Origin: CAISIP01 sp965278985
GTDB lineage: Bacteria > Pseudomonadota > Gammaproteobacteria > Burkholderiales > Burkholderiaceae_C
Length of the DNA: 64,000 bases
Assembly: GCA_965278985.1 (NCBI GenBank)
Contig: OZ257131.1
Coordinates: forward strand, 2,170,001-2,234,000
Reading direction: 5' to 3'
Shown: positions 35,970 to 44,624 of the stretch, in pieces
Layout of the letters: each line of letters starts with the position of its first letter
Position numbering within the stretch: the first letter of the stretch is position 1
Notes under the pieces: model-generated
Told to the model about the DNA's origin: nothing
Databases searched by the model: none
Seen by the model: the letters and a program-made list of their open reading frames with translations, nothing else
Position numbers and translations under genes: made by a program

Positions 35970-37649
35970 ATGTCTGAATCTTTTGCCGACCTCTTCGAAG
36001 AATCGCTGAAGCGCTCTGAAACGCGCATCGGTGAAGTCGTTACCGCCGAAGTGGTGCGTATCGAACACAACTTCGTGGTGGTCAACGCCGGCCTGAAGTC
36101 CGAAGCCTACGTACCCCTGTCCGAATTCAAGAGCGACAAGGGCGAGCTCGAAGTGCAGGTCGGTGAGTTCGTGTCCGTGGCCATCGTGGCCATGGAAAAC
36201 GGCTACGGCGACACCATCGTCAGCCGCGACACCGCCAAGCGCCTGGCCTCCTGGATGGCCCTGGAAAAGGCCCTGGAATCCGGCGAGTTCGTCACCGGCA
36301 CCACCAGCGGCAAGGTCAAGGGTGGCCTGACCGTGCTGGTCAACGGCATCCGCGCGTTCCTGCCCGGCTCGCTGGTCGACACGCGTCCCACCAAGGACCT
36401 GACGCCCTACGAGAACAAGACCCTGGAATTCAAGGTCATCAAGCTCGACCGCAAGCGCAACAATGTCGTGTTGTCGCGCCGTGCCGTGGTCGAAGCCAGC
36501 ATGGGCGAAGAACGCGCCAAGCTGATGCAGACCCTGAAGGAAGGCGCCATCGTGCAAGGCGTGGTCAAGAACATCACCGAATACGGTGCATTCGTGGACC
36601 TCGGCGGCATCGACGGCCTGCTGCACATCACCGACATGGCATGGCGTCGCGTGCGCCACCCCAGCGAAGTGGTGCAGGCTGGCCAGGAAATCACCGCCAA
36701 GATCCTCAAGTTCGACACCGAGAAGAACCGCGTCTCGCTGGGCCTGAAGCAGATGGGCGACGACCCGTGGATGGGTGTGAGCCGCCGCTACCCGCAAGGC
36801 ACGCGCATGTTCGGCAAGATCACGAACATCGCCGACTACGGCGCATTCGTCGAACTCGAGCCCGGCATCGAAGGCCTGGTGCACGTCTCCGAAATGGACT
36901 GGACCAACAAGAACGTGGCACCCAGCAAGATCGTGTCCCTCGGCGAAGAAGTCGAAGTCATGGTGCTGGAGATCGACGAGGACAAGCGCCGCATCAGCCT
37001 GGGCATGAAGCAGTGCAAGGCCAACCCGTGGCAGGAGTTCGCGCAGAACACCAAGCGCGGCGACCGCGTCAAGGGACCGATCAAGTCGATCACCGACTTC
37101 GGCGTATTCGTGGGCCTGGCTGCCGGCATCGACGGCCTGGTGCACCTGTCCGACCTGTCGTGGAACGAGGCAGGTGAAGCTGCCGTGCGCAACTACAAGA
37201 AGGGCCAGGAAGTCGAAGCCATCGTGCTGGCTGTGGACGTGGACCGCGAGCGCATCTCCTTGGGCATCAAGCAGCTCGACGGCGACCCGTTCACGACCTT
37301 CGTGACGGTGAACGACAAGGGCCAGGTCGTGACCGGCAAGGTCAAGACCGTGGATCCGAAGGGCGCCGAGATCGACCTGGGCAACGACATCGTGGGATAC
37401 CTGCGCGCATCGGAAATCTCCCGCGACCGCGTCGAAGATGCCCGCAATGTGCTCAAGGAAGGCGACGAAGTCACGGCCGTGGTCGTCAACGTGGACCGCA
37501 AGACCCGCAACATCCAGTTGTCCATCAAGGCCAAGGACACGGCGGACCAGCAGGAAGCCATGGCCAGCCTGAGCCAGAACTCCATGCGCGAAAACGCCGG
37601 CACGACCAGCCTGGGTGCGCTGCTGCGCGCGAAGCTGGACAACAACTGA
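35970..37649 (+). CDS. rpsA: 30S ribosomal protein S1
   Basis: 559 residues with six S1 (OB-fold) repeats. Typical pieces are EYGAFVDLGGIDGLLHITDM, DYGAFVELEPGIEGLVHVSE and DFGVFVGLAAGIDGLVHLSD. The first two repeats dock on the ribosome, the others bind mRNA leaders to help initiation. Start MSESFADLFEESLKRSETRI is canonical. A strong terminator follows at 37673. Confidence 0.98.
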   Translation: MSESFADLFEESLKRSETRIGEVVTAEVVRIEHNFVVVNAGLKSEAYVPLSEFKSDKGELEVQVGEFVSVAIVAMENGYGDTIVSRDTAKRLASWMALEKALESGEFVTGTTSGKVKGGLTVLVNGIRAFLPGSLVDTRPTKDLTPYENKTLEFKVIKLDRKRNNVVLSRRAVVEASMGEERAKLMQTLKEGAIVQGVVKNITEYGAFVDLGGIDGLLHITDMAWRRVRHPSEVVQAGQEITAKILKFDTEKNRVSLGLKQMGDDPWMGVSRRYPQGTRMFGKITNIADYGAFVELEPGIEGLVHVSEMDWTNKNVAPSKIVSLGEEVEVMVLEIDEDKRRISLGMKQCKANPWQEFAQNTKRGDRVKGPIKSITDFGVFVGLAAGIDGLVHLSDLSWNEAGEAAVRNYKKGQEVEAIVLAVDVDRERISLGIKQLDGDPFTTFVTVNDKGQVVTGKVKTVDPKGAEIDLGNDIVGYLRASEISRDRVEDARNVLKEGDEVTAVVVNVDRKTRNIQLSIKAKDTADQQEAMASLSQNSMRENAGTTSLGALLRAKLDNN

Positions 37650-37672
37650 GCACCAGCTCGGTCCCTGAAGAA

Positions 37673-37700
37673 CGCCCGGCGCACTGCGCCGGGCGCTTTT
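37673..37700 (+). terminator. Intrinsic terminator after rpsA
   Basis: CGCCCGGCGC-ACT-GCGCCGGGCG is a perfect 10-bp stem followed by CTTTT. It lies 24 bases past the rpsA stop and just ahead of ihfB. Confidence 0.85.
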
Positions 37701-37713
37701 CCTGAACACTCCA

Positions 37714-38064
37714 TTGCCGAATCCCATGACCCGATCGGATCTTGTCGAAGAACTGGCCAACCGTTTCAGCCAACTGACGCACCGGGACGCCGAATTCGCG
37801 GTCAAGGCCATCCTGGACGCCATGAACGACGCCCTCGTGGCGGGTCACCGCATCGAGATCCGCGGCTTCGGCAGTTTTTCCATCAATCGCCGCCCGCCAC
37901 GCATGGGCCGCAATCCGCGCAGCGGCGAAAGCGTGGCCATCCCGGAGAAGCGGGTTCCCCACTTCAAGCCGGGCAAGGCCTTGCGTGAATCCGTCGACCA
38001 GCGCACCGCGCGCAACGACGCGCAGCTGGAGACACCCGAGGAGCGGCTCGTCCGGCACGGTTGA
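37714..38064 (+). CDS. ihfB: Integration host factor subunit beta
   Basis: 116 residues, start MPNPMTRSDLVEELANRF. The HU/IHF fold is clear: GHRIEIRGFGSFSINRRPPR, then GRNPRSGESVAIPEKRVPHF, the beta-arm with the intercalating Pro, and FKPGKALRESV. It bends DNA with IhfA, supporting recombination and sigma-54 promoters like those proposed in this window. The C-terminal 20 residues are an acidic extension. Conserved position after rpsA. Confidence 0.96.
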   Translation: MPNPMTRSDLVEELANRFSQLTHRDAEFAVKAILDAMNDALVAGHRIEIRGFGSFSINRRPPRMGRNPRSGESVAIPEKRVPHFKPGKALRESVDQRTARNDAQLETPEERLVRHG

Positions 38065-38107
38065 GCGTCCGCTGATCGGAGAAAGTGCCGCGATAGAATC
38101 GCGCGGC

Positions 38108-38422
38108 ATGAAGAACCCCCTATGGCTGCTGAAGTGGATACTGAAGGCAGCCATTTTTTTTACGCTGTTCGCTTTCGCGCTGAACAACCAGCATGAAGGC
38201 AGCGTGCATTTTTTCTTCGGCAACCAATGGCGCAGCCCGATGGTGCTGATCGTGCTCACGGCCTTCGCGCTGGGCATGGTCGTTGGTGCGCTGGGTATGC
38301 TGCCATGGCGCTGGCGCCGTCGCAACACCACCGTGCCTGCGGCCGCGCCGATGCCCAAGTCCTCGCAGGCTGACACCCCATCCACACCTCCGCTGCCCTT
38401 CGATCCCCAGCATGGACCTTGA
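38108..38422 (+). CDS. lapA: LapA-family membrane protein
   Basis: Start MKNPLWLLKWILKAAIFFTL at 38108. 104 residues with two membrane helices (about 6-26 and 44-64) and a Pro/Ala-rich cytoplasmic tail. The pattern LNNQHEGSVHFFFGNQW between the helices is the LapA (DUF1049) signature. LapA partners LapB in regulating LpxC turnover and lipopolysaccharide amounts. Its end overlaps the lapB start by 11 bases. Confidence 0.85.
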   Translation: MKNPLWLLKWILKAAIFFTLFAFALNNQHEGSVHFFFGNQWRSPMVLIVLTAFALGMVVGALGMLPWRWRRRNTTVPAAAPMPKSSQADTPSTPPLPFDPQHGP

Positions 38423-39569
38423 CCTCAGCTGGCTCCTGCTGGGCCTGCCCATCGCCTTCGTGCTGGGATGGCTTGCTTCCCGCTTCGACCTGCGCCAGCT
38501 CCGCCTGGAAAACCGGCGTGCCCCCAAAGCCTACTTCCGCGGGCTGAATTTCCTGCTGAATGAACAGCAGGACAAGGCCATCGATGCCTTCATCGAGGCC
38601 GTGCAGAACGACCCCGATACCTCGGAGCTGCACTTCGCGCTCGGCAACCTGTTCCGCCGACGTGGCGAATTCGAGCGTGCGGTGCGCGTGCACCAGCACC
38701 TGCTGTCACGGGGCGACCTGAGCGCCGGTGACCGCCACCGCGCGCAGTACGCTCTCGCCCTGGACTACCTGCGCGCCGGGCTGCTGGACCGCGCAGAGGA
38801 GGCATTGCTGAAGCTTGAAGGCACGGCCTTCGAGTCCGAGGCACGCCTGGCCCTGCTGGCCAACTACGAGCGCTCGCGCGACTGGACGCACGCCGCCGAG
38901 GTCGCCAAACGGCTGGAGGACTCCGAGCAAGGCAGTTTCAACGGCCGGCTGGCGCACTACCTCTGCGAGAAATCCGCGGAACACCTGGCGACCCATGAAA
39001 TGGACAAGGCCCAAGCTTTGCTGGAACAGGCGATACACGACGCGCCTGCGGCCGCGAGGCCCCGCATCGAGCTGGCACGACTGCTGGCACAACGCGGCGA
39101 AACGGCGCGCGCGCTGGCGACGCTGGAACAGGTTCTGGAACACACACCCACCGCGTTGCCACTGGTGGCCCAGCAGATCGCACAACTGGCTCTCGCCTGC
39201 GGACGCCAGGATCCCATCCTGGCATTGCTGAAGAAGCGCTACGAGTCGATGCCGTCCATTGACGTCGTGGAGGCGATCGTGATGCTGGAGGCGGCCAGTG
39301 GTGCATTGCCAGAGGACAGCAGGGCCTGGTACCTGCGCCATCTGGAGCGTGAGCCGTCCCTCGTTGCCGCAGCGCGCTGGATCGCGGGGGAACGCCTGGA
39401 ACACGAGCAGTTCCATCCGCAGGTGCAACGCGCCCTGGACCAGGCTGTCAAGCCGCTCACGCGCTATCGCTGTGCGGCCTGCGGCTTCGAGGCCAAGCAG
39501 CACTTCTGGCAGTGCCCGGGCTGCCAGGCCTGGGACAGCTATCCTGCAAGAAGGGTAGAAGAGCTGTAG
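38412..39569 (+). CDS. lapB: Lipopolysaccharide assembly protein B (TPR + rubredoxin-like)
   Basis: Start MDLDLSWLLLGLPIAFVLGW at 38412; 385 residues. One N-terminal membrane helix anchors it facing the cytoplasm, then TPR repeats (YFRGLNFLLNEQQDKAIDAF, ELHFALGNLFRRRGEFERAV and others). The C-terminal CAACGF...CPGCQAW supplies four Cys of a rubredoxin-like metal site. LapB adapts LpxC to FtsH proteolysis and so tunes lipid A synthesis. Coupled to lapA. Confidence 0.93.
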   Translation: MDLDLSWLLLGLPIAFVLGWLASRFDLRQLRLENRRAPKAYFRGLNFLLNEQQDKAIDAFIEAVQNDPDTSELHFALGNLFRRRGEFERAVRVHQHLLSRGDLSAGDRHRAQYALALDYLRAGLLDRAEEALLKLEGTAFESEARLALLANYERSRDWTHAAEVAKRLEDSEQGSFNGRLAHYLCEKSAEHLATHEMDKAQALLEQAIHDAPAAARPRIELARLLAQRGETARALATLEQVLEHTPTALPLVAQQIAQLALACGRQDPILALLKKRYESMPSIDVVEAIVMLEAASGALPEDSRAWYLRHLEREPSLVAAARWIAGERLEHEQFHPQVQRALDQAVKPLTRYRCAACGFEAKQHFWQCPGCQAWDSYPARRVEEL

Positions 39570-39693
39570 CGCCGGTCAGCGTCCCTCATTAGGACGAAGC
39601 CCTTGCCGGGCGTTCTCCGCAAAATCCGAACCGGGTCTCCCGTACTCACCATTCCGGTGACTGCGCAACCCGACTCACCATTGGGAGAAGAAA

Positions 39694-40056
39694 ATGCTGA
39701 AAACGCTTTTGGCCCTTGTCGCCACACTGTATGCAGCTGTTGCCTTCGCGGCCGTTGACGTGAACAAGGCCACCGCGGCCGACCTCGATGGCATCAAGGG
39801 CATCGGCCCTGCCATGTCGACCAAGATCATGGACGCCCGCAAGAAGGGCGAATTCAAGGACTGGCAGGACTTCGTCGACCGCGTGAAGGGCATCGGCGAA
39901 GGCAATGCCGCCAAGCTGTCGGATGCCGGTCTGACGGTGAACGGCACCAGCTTCAAGCCCATGGCCAAGATGGATGCCCCGAAAGCCGCCAAGAAGGACG
40001 CGGACAAGGCCAAGATGGACACCGCCAAGGCTGCGGAGACACCGCCCAAGAAGTGA
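39694..40056 (+). CDS. ComEA-like helix-hairpin-helix DNA-binding protein
   Basis: 120 residues with a signal peptide ending near AFA|AVDVN. The core is a helix-hairpin-helix pair: VDVNKATAADLDGIKGIGPA and FVDRVKGIGEGNAAKL. The C-terminus is Lys/Ala-rich. Relatives are periplasmic DNA-binding proteins of the ComEA type, which pull transforming DNA across the outer membrane. The gene stands alone between terminators, not in a comEC operon. Strong AGAAG ribosome binding site upstream. Confidence 0.85.
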   Translation: MLKTLLALVATLYAAVAFAAVDVNKATAADLDGIKGIGPAMSTKIMDARKKGEFKDWQDFVDRVKGIGEGNAAKLSDAGLTVNGTSFKPMAKMDAPKAAKKDADKAKMDTAKAAETPPKK

Positions 40057-40075
40057 TTGCCACTCCAATACCGAA

Positions 40076-40099
40076 AAACCCGCGCGAGCGGGTTTTTTT
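40076..40099 (+). terminator. Intrinsic terminator after the ComEA-like gene
   Basis: AAACCCGC-GCGA-GCGGGTTT then TTTT; a perfect 8-bp stem with a GCGA tetraloop, 20 bases past the stop. Confidence 0.9.
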
Positions 40100-40165
40100 A
40101 TGTGGCTCGCGACGGCCATCGAAGACGCCCAAAGACAAGTCCGATGGCAAGGCACGCGGACAACA

Positions 40166-40189
40166 AAAAGCCCGCATGCGCGGGCTTTT
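40166..40189. terminator. Second hairpin terminator
   Basis: AAAAGCCCGC-ATGC-GCGGGCTTTT is perfectly symmetric, so it can end transcription from either side. No gene lies directly before it on the plus strand except the ComEA-like one already terminated; it may serve readthrough or antisense transcripts. Confidence 0.7.
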
Positions 40190-40204
40190 GCGTGGCAGAT
40201 TACC

Positions 40205-40301
40205 TAAGGGCTGGGCTCGAACCTTGGCCAAGTCAAAAGCTCCAAGCCTCCCAGCCTTCGACCATTCAACCCAACCTTTGTTGGATCAAACCCAGCCCTT
40301 A
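40205..40301. repeat. 11-bp inverted repeat in the gene-free stretch
   Basis: TAAGGGCTGGG (40205-40215) and CCCAGCCCTTA (40291-40301) are perfect complements 75 bases apart. The 450 bases from 40057 to 40508 otherwise contain only the two terminators and no gene that I can support. Confidence 0.55.
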
Positions 40302-40508
40302 CGCTACCTACCGGTCCAGACGCTGCAGCTTGGTGGAGGGGCCTTGCGGCGTGCGTCAGTGGGGTGAATCATGGCGCAAAATGCCTTGGCACGACACGTA
40401 AATAAGCACCATACCAATTCAGTCTCCTTTCGCGCCGGATCGACCTCGGCACCGATGCAGGAAGGGCGCGACGCGAACCACCCTCGACGCTCCGCTAGAC
40501 TGCCAACC

Positions 40509-40883
40509 ATGGGACCTGTACTTGCCATCTGTGTCGGTGCTTGCGTGGGGGCGCTCGCCCGCTGGCGCCTGGGGGTGTGGCTCAACGCCGGCGCCTTCCC
40601 GTGGGGAACCCTCACGGCGAACCTGGTGGGTGGATACCTGATCGGGGTGTGCGTGGCAGTGTTCCAGGCGCTGCCGACCATCGATCCCGTGTGGCGGCTG
40701 CTGTTGATCACGGGTTTCCTGGGTGCGCTGACAACCTTCTCCGCCTTCTCGGCCGAGGTGGTCGGAATGCTGCTGCAGCAGCGCTATCTGCTGGCCCTGG
40801 GCACCACCGCACTGCATGTGATGGGCTCATTGCTGCTCACCATGGCCGGGATCCGCACCGTCACCCTGCTGATGCCACGCTGA
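40509..40883 (+). CDS. crcB: Fluoride exporter CrcB/Fluc
   Basis: Start MGPVLAICVGACVGALARWR at 40509. 124 residues with four membrane helices. Signature stretches: GTLTANLVGGYLIGV, containing the conserved Asn, and TGFLGALTTFSAFSAEVVGM, which holds the Phe-box residues. Fluc channels form antiparallel dimers and pass fluoride out of the cell. I see no fluoride riboswitch core in the upstream 150 bases. Confidence 0.93.
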   Translation: MGPVLAICVGACVGALARWRLGVWLNAGAFPWGTLTANLVGGYLIGVCVAVFQALPTIDPVWRLLLITGFLGALTTFSAFSAEVVGMLLQQRYLLALGTTALHVMGSLLLTMAGIRTVTLLMPR

Positions 40884-40892
40884 AACAGCCCC

Positions 40893-42200
40893 CTATACCT
40901 TGCGCAGGTGCAGGTAGAGACCCGGAATTTCGACGCCCTGCTCCGACCGCAGCGGATGGCGGGCGCTGCGCAGCACCTCGAAGCCATGCCGCAGCGCGAG
41001 ACGACGCACATGCGCCTCGGAATGCGCGTAGCGCATGCTGGGCAGCAGTTCGAAGGGCTTGTCGCCATCGATGTATTCGACCGAGAAGCTGAACAGCCCT
41101 CCGTGGCGCATGGCGGCCGTCGCGCCCTCGAACACAGGCGCCAGGTCTCCGATGTAGATGAACAGATCCGCCGCCACGACGAGGTCGTAGCGCATGGCCG
41201 TGGAGTGCAGATGGGCCACCACATCCGCCTCCACCAGATGCCGGTAGACGCCCCGCGACCGCGCCTTGACCAGCATGCGCGGCGCCAAGTCCACGCCGTC
41301 GATGGCCGCAGCCAATGGCGCCAGCAGCGGTCCGCACAGGCCCGTGCCACAGCCCAGGTCCAAAGCCTGGGCCAGTCGCTGCGTGCCGATGATGTCGTGC
41401 AACTCGCGCGCGAGGATGCCCGGGGCCTGGTAACGCAACACCTCCACCAGATGCGCATCGAAACTCTCCGCGTAACCGTCGAAGAGTGTCTGCACATACC
41501 GCGCTGGCGCCGCGGAGGGCGTCGCCTGCGCAGTCAGGGCTGCGAGGTGGTAGTGGAGCACGTCGGCATCGCCACCCGCAGCCAATGCCTTCTGGAAGGC
41601 CGCGACCGCAGCGTCGCGCTGGCCCAGTTCCTTGTGCACCTCCCCCAGGTTGCTCCAGGCCAGCGCGGACGCGGGTTCCAGTGCCACGGCGCGCTCGAAG
41701 GAGATGCGCGCCACGTCGAAGCGCCCCAATCGCACCTGGGTCTGGCCCTGCCGCAGCCAGACCTCCGCATCGTCGGGTTGCAGCCGCAGAAAGGCTTCGG
41801 AGGCGGCCAGCGCGGCGTCGTCTCGCCCCTGCGCCACCAGCAGCGTGCTGCGCAGGCGCCACGCACCCGCGTGCGTCGCGTCCTGCGCCAACACGGCCGC
41901 CAGCACCTGCAGAGCCTCTTCCGATCGATGCAGCTCGGACAGCGCGACCGCGCGCGGCCACAACGCGTCTAGACGGCCCGGCTCGGCCGCCAGCGCCTCG
42001 TCCGCCGCGGCCAAGGCCTCGGCATGGCGGCCCAGGCCGATACGCGTCGCGGCCAGGTTGGTCAGCGTCGACACGCGGCCGGGCAACAGCACCAGCGAGG
42101 CCTCGAAATGCCGCTCCGCAACCTGCAACTGCCCCGCCTCGAAGGCCGCAATGCCCTGCAGGAATTGCGCCTTGGCTTCCTCGAATCGCTGTGCGCTCAT
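40893..42200 (-). CDS. TPR-repeat SAM-dependent methyltransferase
   Basis: 435 residues. The first 230 carry TPR repeats (AERHFEASLVLLPGRVSTLT, LAWSNLGEVHKELGQRDAAV). From about 240 a linker (FDGYAESFDAHLVEVLRYQA) leads into a class I methyltransferase: LAQALDLGCGTGLCGPLLAP is the SAM loop and IDGVDLAPRMLVKAR the acidic strand. The linker matches TPR-methyltransferases thought to modify proteins or small molecules. Substrate unknown. Convergent with crcB, 9 bases apart. Confidence 0.85.
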   Translation of the reverse strand: MSAQRFEEAKAQFLQGIAAFEAGQLQVAERHFEASLVLLPGRVSTLTNLAATRIGLGRHAEALAAADEALAAEPGRLDALWPRAVALSELHRSEEALQVLAAVLAQDATHAGAWRLRSTLLVAQGRDDAALAASEAFLRLQPDDAEVWLRQGQTQVRLGRFDVARISFERAVALEPASALAWSNLGEVHKELGQRDAAVAAFQKALAAGGDADVLHYHLAALTAQATPSAAPARYVQTLFDGYAESFDAHLVEVLRYQAPGILARELHDIIGTQRLAQALDLGCGTGLCGPLLAPLAAAIDGVDLAPRMLVKARSRGVYRHLVEADVVAHLHSTAMRYDLVVAADLFIYIGDLAPVFEGATAAMRHGGLFSFSVEYIDGDKPFELLPSMRYAHSEAHVRRLALRHGFEVLRSARHPLRSEQGVEIPGLYLHLRKV

Positions 42201-42278
42201 CAGATAACCTCCGCGCTTCGCGCTGCGGTGCTGTTCGCCTTGGGAACGGCCCGGCGGCTCACGGGTCCACCTCCGCGC

Positions 42279-43487
42279 TCAGCGTGCACCGGGGGCCGGC
42301 ACCGGACTGCGCAGCCCACCCAGCGTGGCGCGCGCAATAGCGTAGGCCAGCAGTGCACAGCAGGCGATGCCCGCCACCATCGGACGCGACGTGCCATCGG
42401 CAAATGCGCCCACCACCCCCATCACCAGCACGCCAGTGACGAACTGCAGCGTACCCATGAGCGCGGACGCCGTACCAGCGATGCTCCCATGCGCCTCCAG
42501 CGACAACACCGCCGTGGCGGGCATCACCATGCCCAGGAAACCGTAGCCCAGCAGCATCATGAAGATCAACAAGTCCAGCCGGTCGATGCCCGCCAGGTTG
42601 GACACCAGCAGCAACAGCATCACACCGGCATACCCGGTGACGGCCACCTGCACAACGCGCACCAGGCCCCACCGCGCCGCGAGGCGCCCGGTCATCTGCG
42701 CCGCGCCGAAGAAGGACGCTGCGTTCAGCGCAAAGGCCAGGCTGTACTGGCGTGGCGTGAGCCCGAAGTGGTCGATCATCACGAAGGGCGAATTGGCCAA
42801 GTACGCGAAGAAGCTGGACACACCGAAGGCGCCCACGAACACCACACCCATGAAATGGCGGTCTCGCAGCAACACGCCATAGGCGGCCATCGCACTCTTC
42901 ACACCGCTGTTCACGCGCTGCGCGGGCGGGCGCGTCTCGGGCAGGCTGGTGGCCAGCAATCCCAGTCCCAGCACGGCACCGATCGTGACAGCCCAGAAAA
43001 CGCCGCGCCAGCCCCAGATCTCGATCAACACGCTGCCCACCAGCGGCGCCAGGATCGGACTCACGCTGAAAACCAGCATCAGCATGGACATCAGCTTGGC
43101 CGCCTCCACACCCGTGTACAGGTCGCGCACCACGGCACGCGGCACCACCATGCCGGCGCAGGCGCCCAGGCCCTGCAGGAAGCGGAAGGCGATCAAGGTG
43201 TGCACGTCCTGCGCGAGCGCACAGCCCACGCTGGCCAGCCCGAACAGGCCGATGCCGAAATACAGCGGCGCCTTGCGCCCCACCATGTCGGAGATCGGAC
43301 CGTAGACGATCTGCCCTGCTCCCACCGACACGAAGAAGGCCATCAGGCTCCACTGCACGGTGCCCATGGAGGCGTTGAGGCTCTGCCCGATGGAAGGCAG
43401 GGCCGGCAGGTACATGTCGATGGCGAAGGGCCCGATGGCCGACAGCAGGCCCAGCACGAGCGCGGCCCTCAAAAGCGAAATTGGCAT
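42279..43487 (-). CDS. Bcr/CflA-family drug-type MFS exporter
   Basis: Start MPISLLRAALVLGLLSAIGP at 43487; a GTG eight codons upstream is the alternative. 402 residues and twelve membrane segments. AIDMYLPALPSIGQSL in TM1 is the Bcr/CflA signature, and the conserved loop motif is GPISDMVGRKAPLYFG. Such exporters remove bicyclomycin, chloramphenicol-like drugs or sulfonamides; the real substrate here is unknown. Stands alone. Confidence 0.85.
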   Translation of the reverse strand: MPISLLRAALVLGLLSAIGPFAIDMYLPALPSIGQSLNASMGTVQWSLMAFFVSVGAGQIVYGPISDMVGRKAPLYFGIGLFGLASVGCALAQDVHTLIAFRFLQGLGACAGMVVPRAVVRDLYTGVEAAKLMSMLMLVFSVSPILAPLVGSVLIEIWGWRGVFWAVTIGAVLGLGLLATSLPETRPPAQRVNSGVKSAMAAYGVLLRDRHFMGVVFVGAFGVSSFFAYLANSPFVMIDHFGLTPRQYSLAFALNAASFFGAAQMTGRLAARWGLVRVVQVAVTGYAGVMLLLLVSNLAGIDRLDLLIFMMLLGYGFLGMVMPATAVLSLEAHGSIAGTASALMGTLQFVTGVLVMGVVGAFADGTSRPMVAGIACCALLAYAIARATLGGLRSPVPAPGAR

Positions 43488-43625
43488 GTGAGAAGTGCGA
43501 GAAGAGGCCACTCAGCGCGGGCGAAGCCGGCAGTTGACGCAGCAGGGAAAACCCTATTAGACCACCGGCCTTGCCGCCTCGTCGGCGCGCTGGCACAAGC
43601 CCTGCCCCAAGGCAGAGGTTCCAGA

Positions 43626-44624
43626 TCAGGCCTCGAACTGCGGATGCAGCTGGCGGATGCGGCTCATGGCCATGCCCGCCGCGGCGGTGCGCGTCTCCAC
43701 GCCGAGCTTGGCGTAGATGCGCTCCAGGTGCTTCTTGACCGTCATGGGGCTGCTGCCCAGGATGTCGCCGATGTCGCGGTTGATCTTGCCCTTGACCACC
43801 CAGTACAGCACCTCGGCCTCGCGCGTGGTAAGGCGGAAGCTCAGGCTGATGGCCTCGATCACGCTCTCGTCCGACACCTCCTGCATGATGATCAGCCAAT
43901 CGCCGCCGCCCTCGCTGTCGCCGATCTGCTGGTGCAGGCGGAAGGTGAGCCGCTTCGGGCCGACCTCGATGCTCAGGCGCGGCGGCTCCACCTGCACCGC
44001 GTCGTCGGCCACATGGCGGCGCAGCCAGCGCAGCACGTCCTCGGGCGTCTGCGGCGCCTCGGTGCCGTAGTAGCGCAGCAGCAGGTCGCGGGCCAGCGGG
44101 GTCTGCCACATCAGGCGGCCGTCTCCCACGCGCACGCTGATGCTGGCGTAGCCAAAGGCATCGAGCGCATTGCGTGTCTGCCGGCGCTCGCGCGCGCCCT
44201 GCAGGTGCACGCCCATGCGCGCGAGCACCTCCTTGGGCTTGATGGGCTTGGTGACGTAGTCCACACCGCCCGCCTCTAGCGCCGCGACCAGGTACTCGGT
44301 TTCGGTGAGGCCAGTCATGAAGATGATCGGGATATGCGCCGTGCGGGGCGATGCCTTGAGCGCCCGCGCCACCTCGAAGCCGTCCATGCCGGGCATCATG
44401 GCGTCCAGCAGCACGATGTCGGGCAGGGCCTGCGCGGCGCGCTGCAGCGCAGCCTCGCCGTGCGTGGCCACCAGCACGGTATAGCCGGATTCGTCCAGCG
44501 CGTCGTGCAGCACCGACAGGTTGTCGGGCACGTCGTCGACGATCAGCACCACATCGTTGTCGGCGCGGGCCAGCGTCTTGTCCAGGGCGTGGGGTGCCGG
44601 CAGCGTGCGGGGTTCAGGAAGCAT
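43626..44624 (-). CDS. LuxR-type response regulator paired with the permease-kinase fusion
   Basis: 332 residues. Receiver at 24-145 with VVLIVDDVPDNLSVLHDALD and phospho-acceptor Asp in DIVLLDAMMPGMDGFEVARA. The middle (150-260) is a PAS-like region with beta strands. The C-terminus is a LuxR/FixJ helix-turn-helix: LTTREAEVLYWVVKGKINRD and then SPMTVKKHLERIYAKLGVET. Its start overlaps the stop of the kinase gene by 11 bases, so the two are certainly partners. Likely targets are the divergent urease genes or nitrogen-compound uptake; that is inference. Confidence 0.88.
   Translation of the reverse strand: MLPEPRTLPAPHALDKTLARADNDVVLIVDDVPDNLSVLHDALDESGYTVLVATHGEAALQRAAQALPDIVLLDAMMPGMDGFEVARALKASPRTAHIPIIFMTGLTETEYLVAALEAGGVDYVTKPIKPKEVLARMGVHLQGARERRQTRNALDAFGYASISVRVGDGRLMWQTPLARDLLLRYYGTEAPQTPEDVLRWLRRHVADDAVQVEPPRLSIEVGPKRLTFRLHQQIGDSEGGGDWLIIMQEVSDESVIEAISLSFRLTTREAEVLYWVVKGKINRDIGDILGSSPMTVKKHLERIYAKLGVETRTAAAGMAMSRIRQLHPQFEA

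Noticed and set aside
40371..40508. Possible fluoride riboswitch upstream of crcB
   Set aside because: The conserved core of the crcB motif is not visible in the 150 bases before the gene, and no convincing hairpin set forms there.
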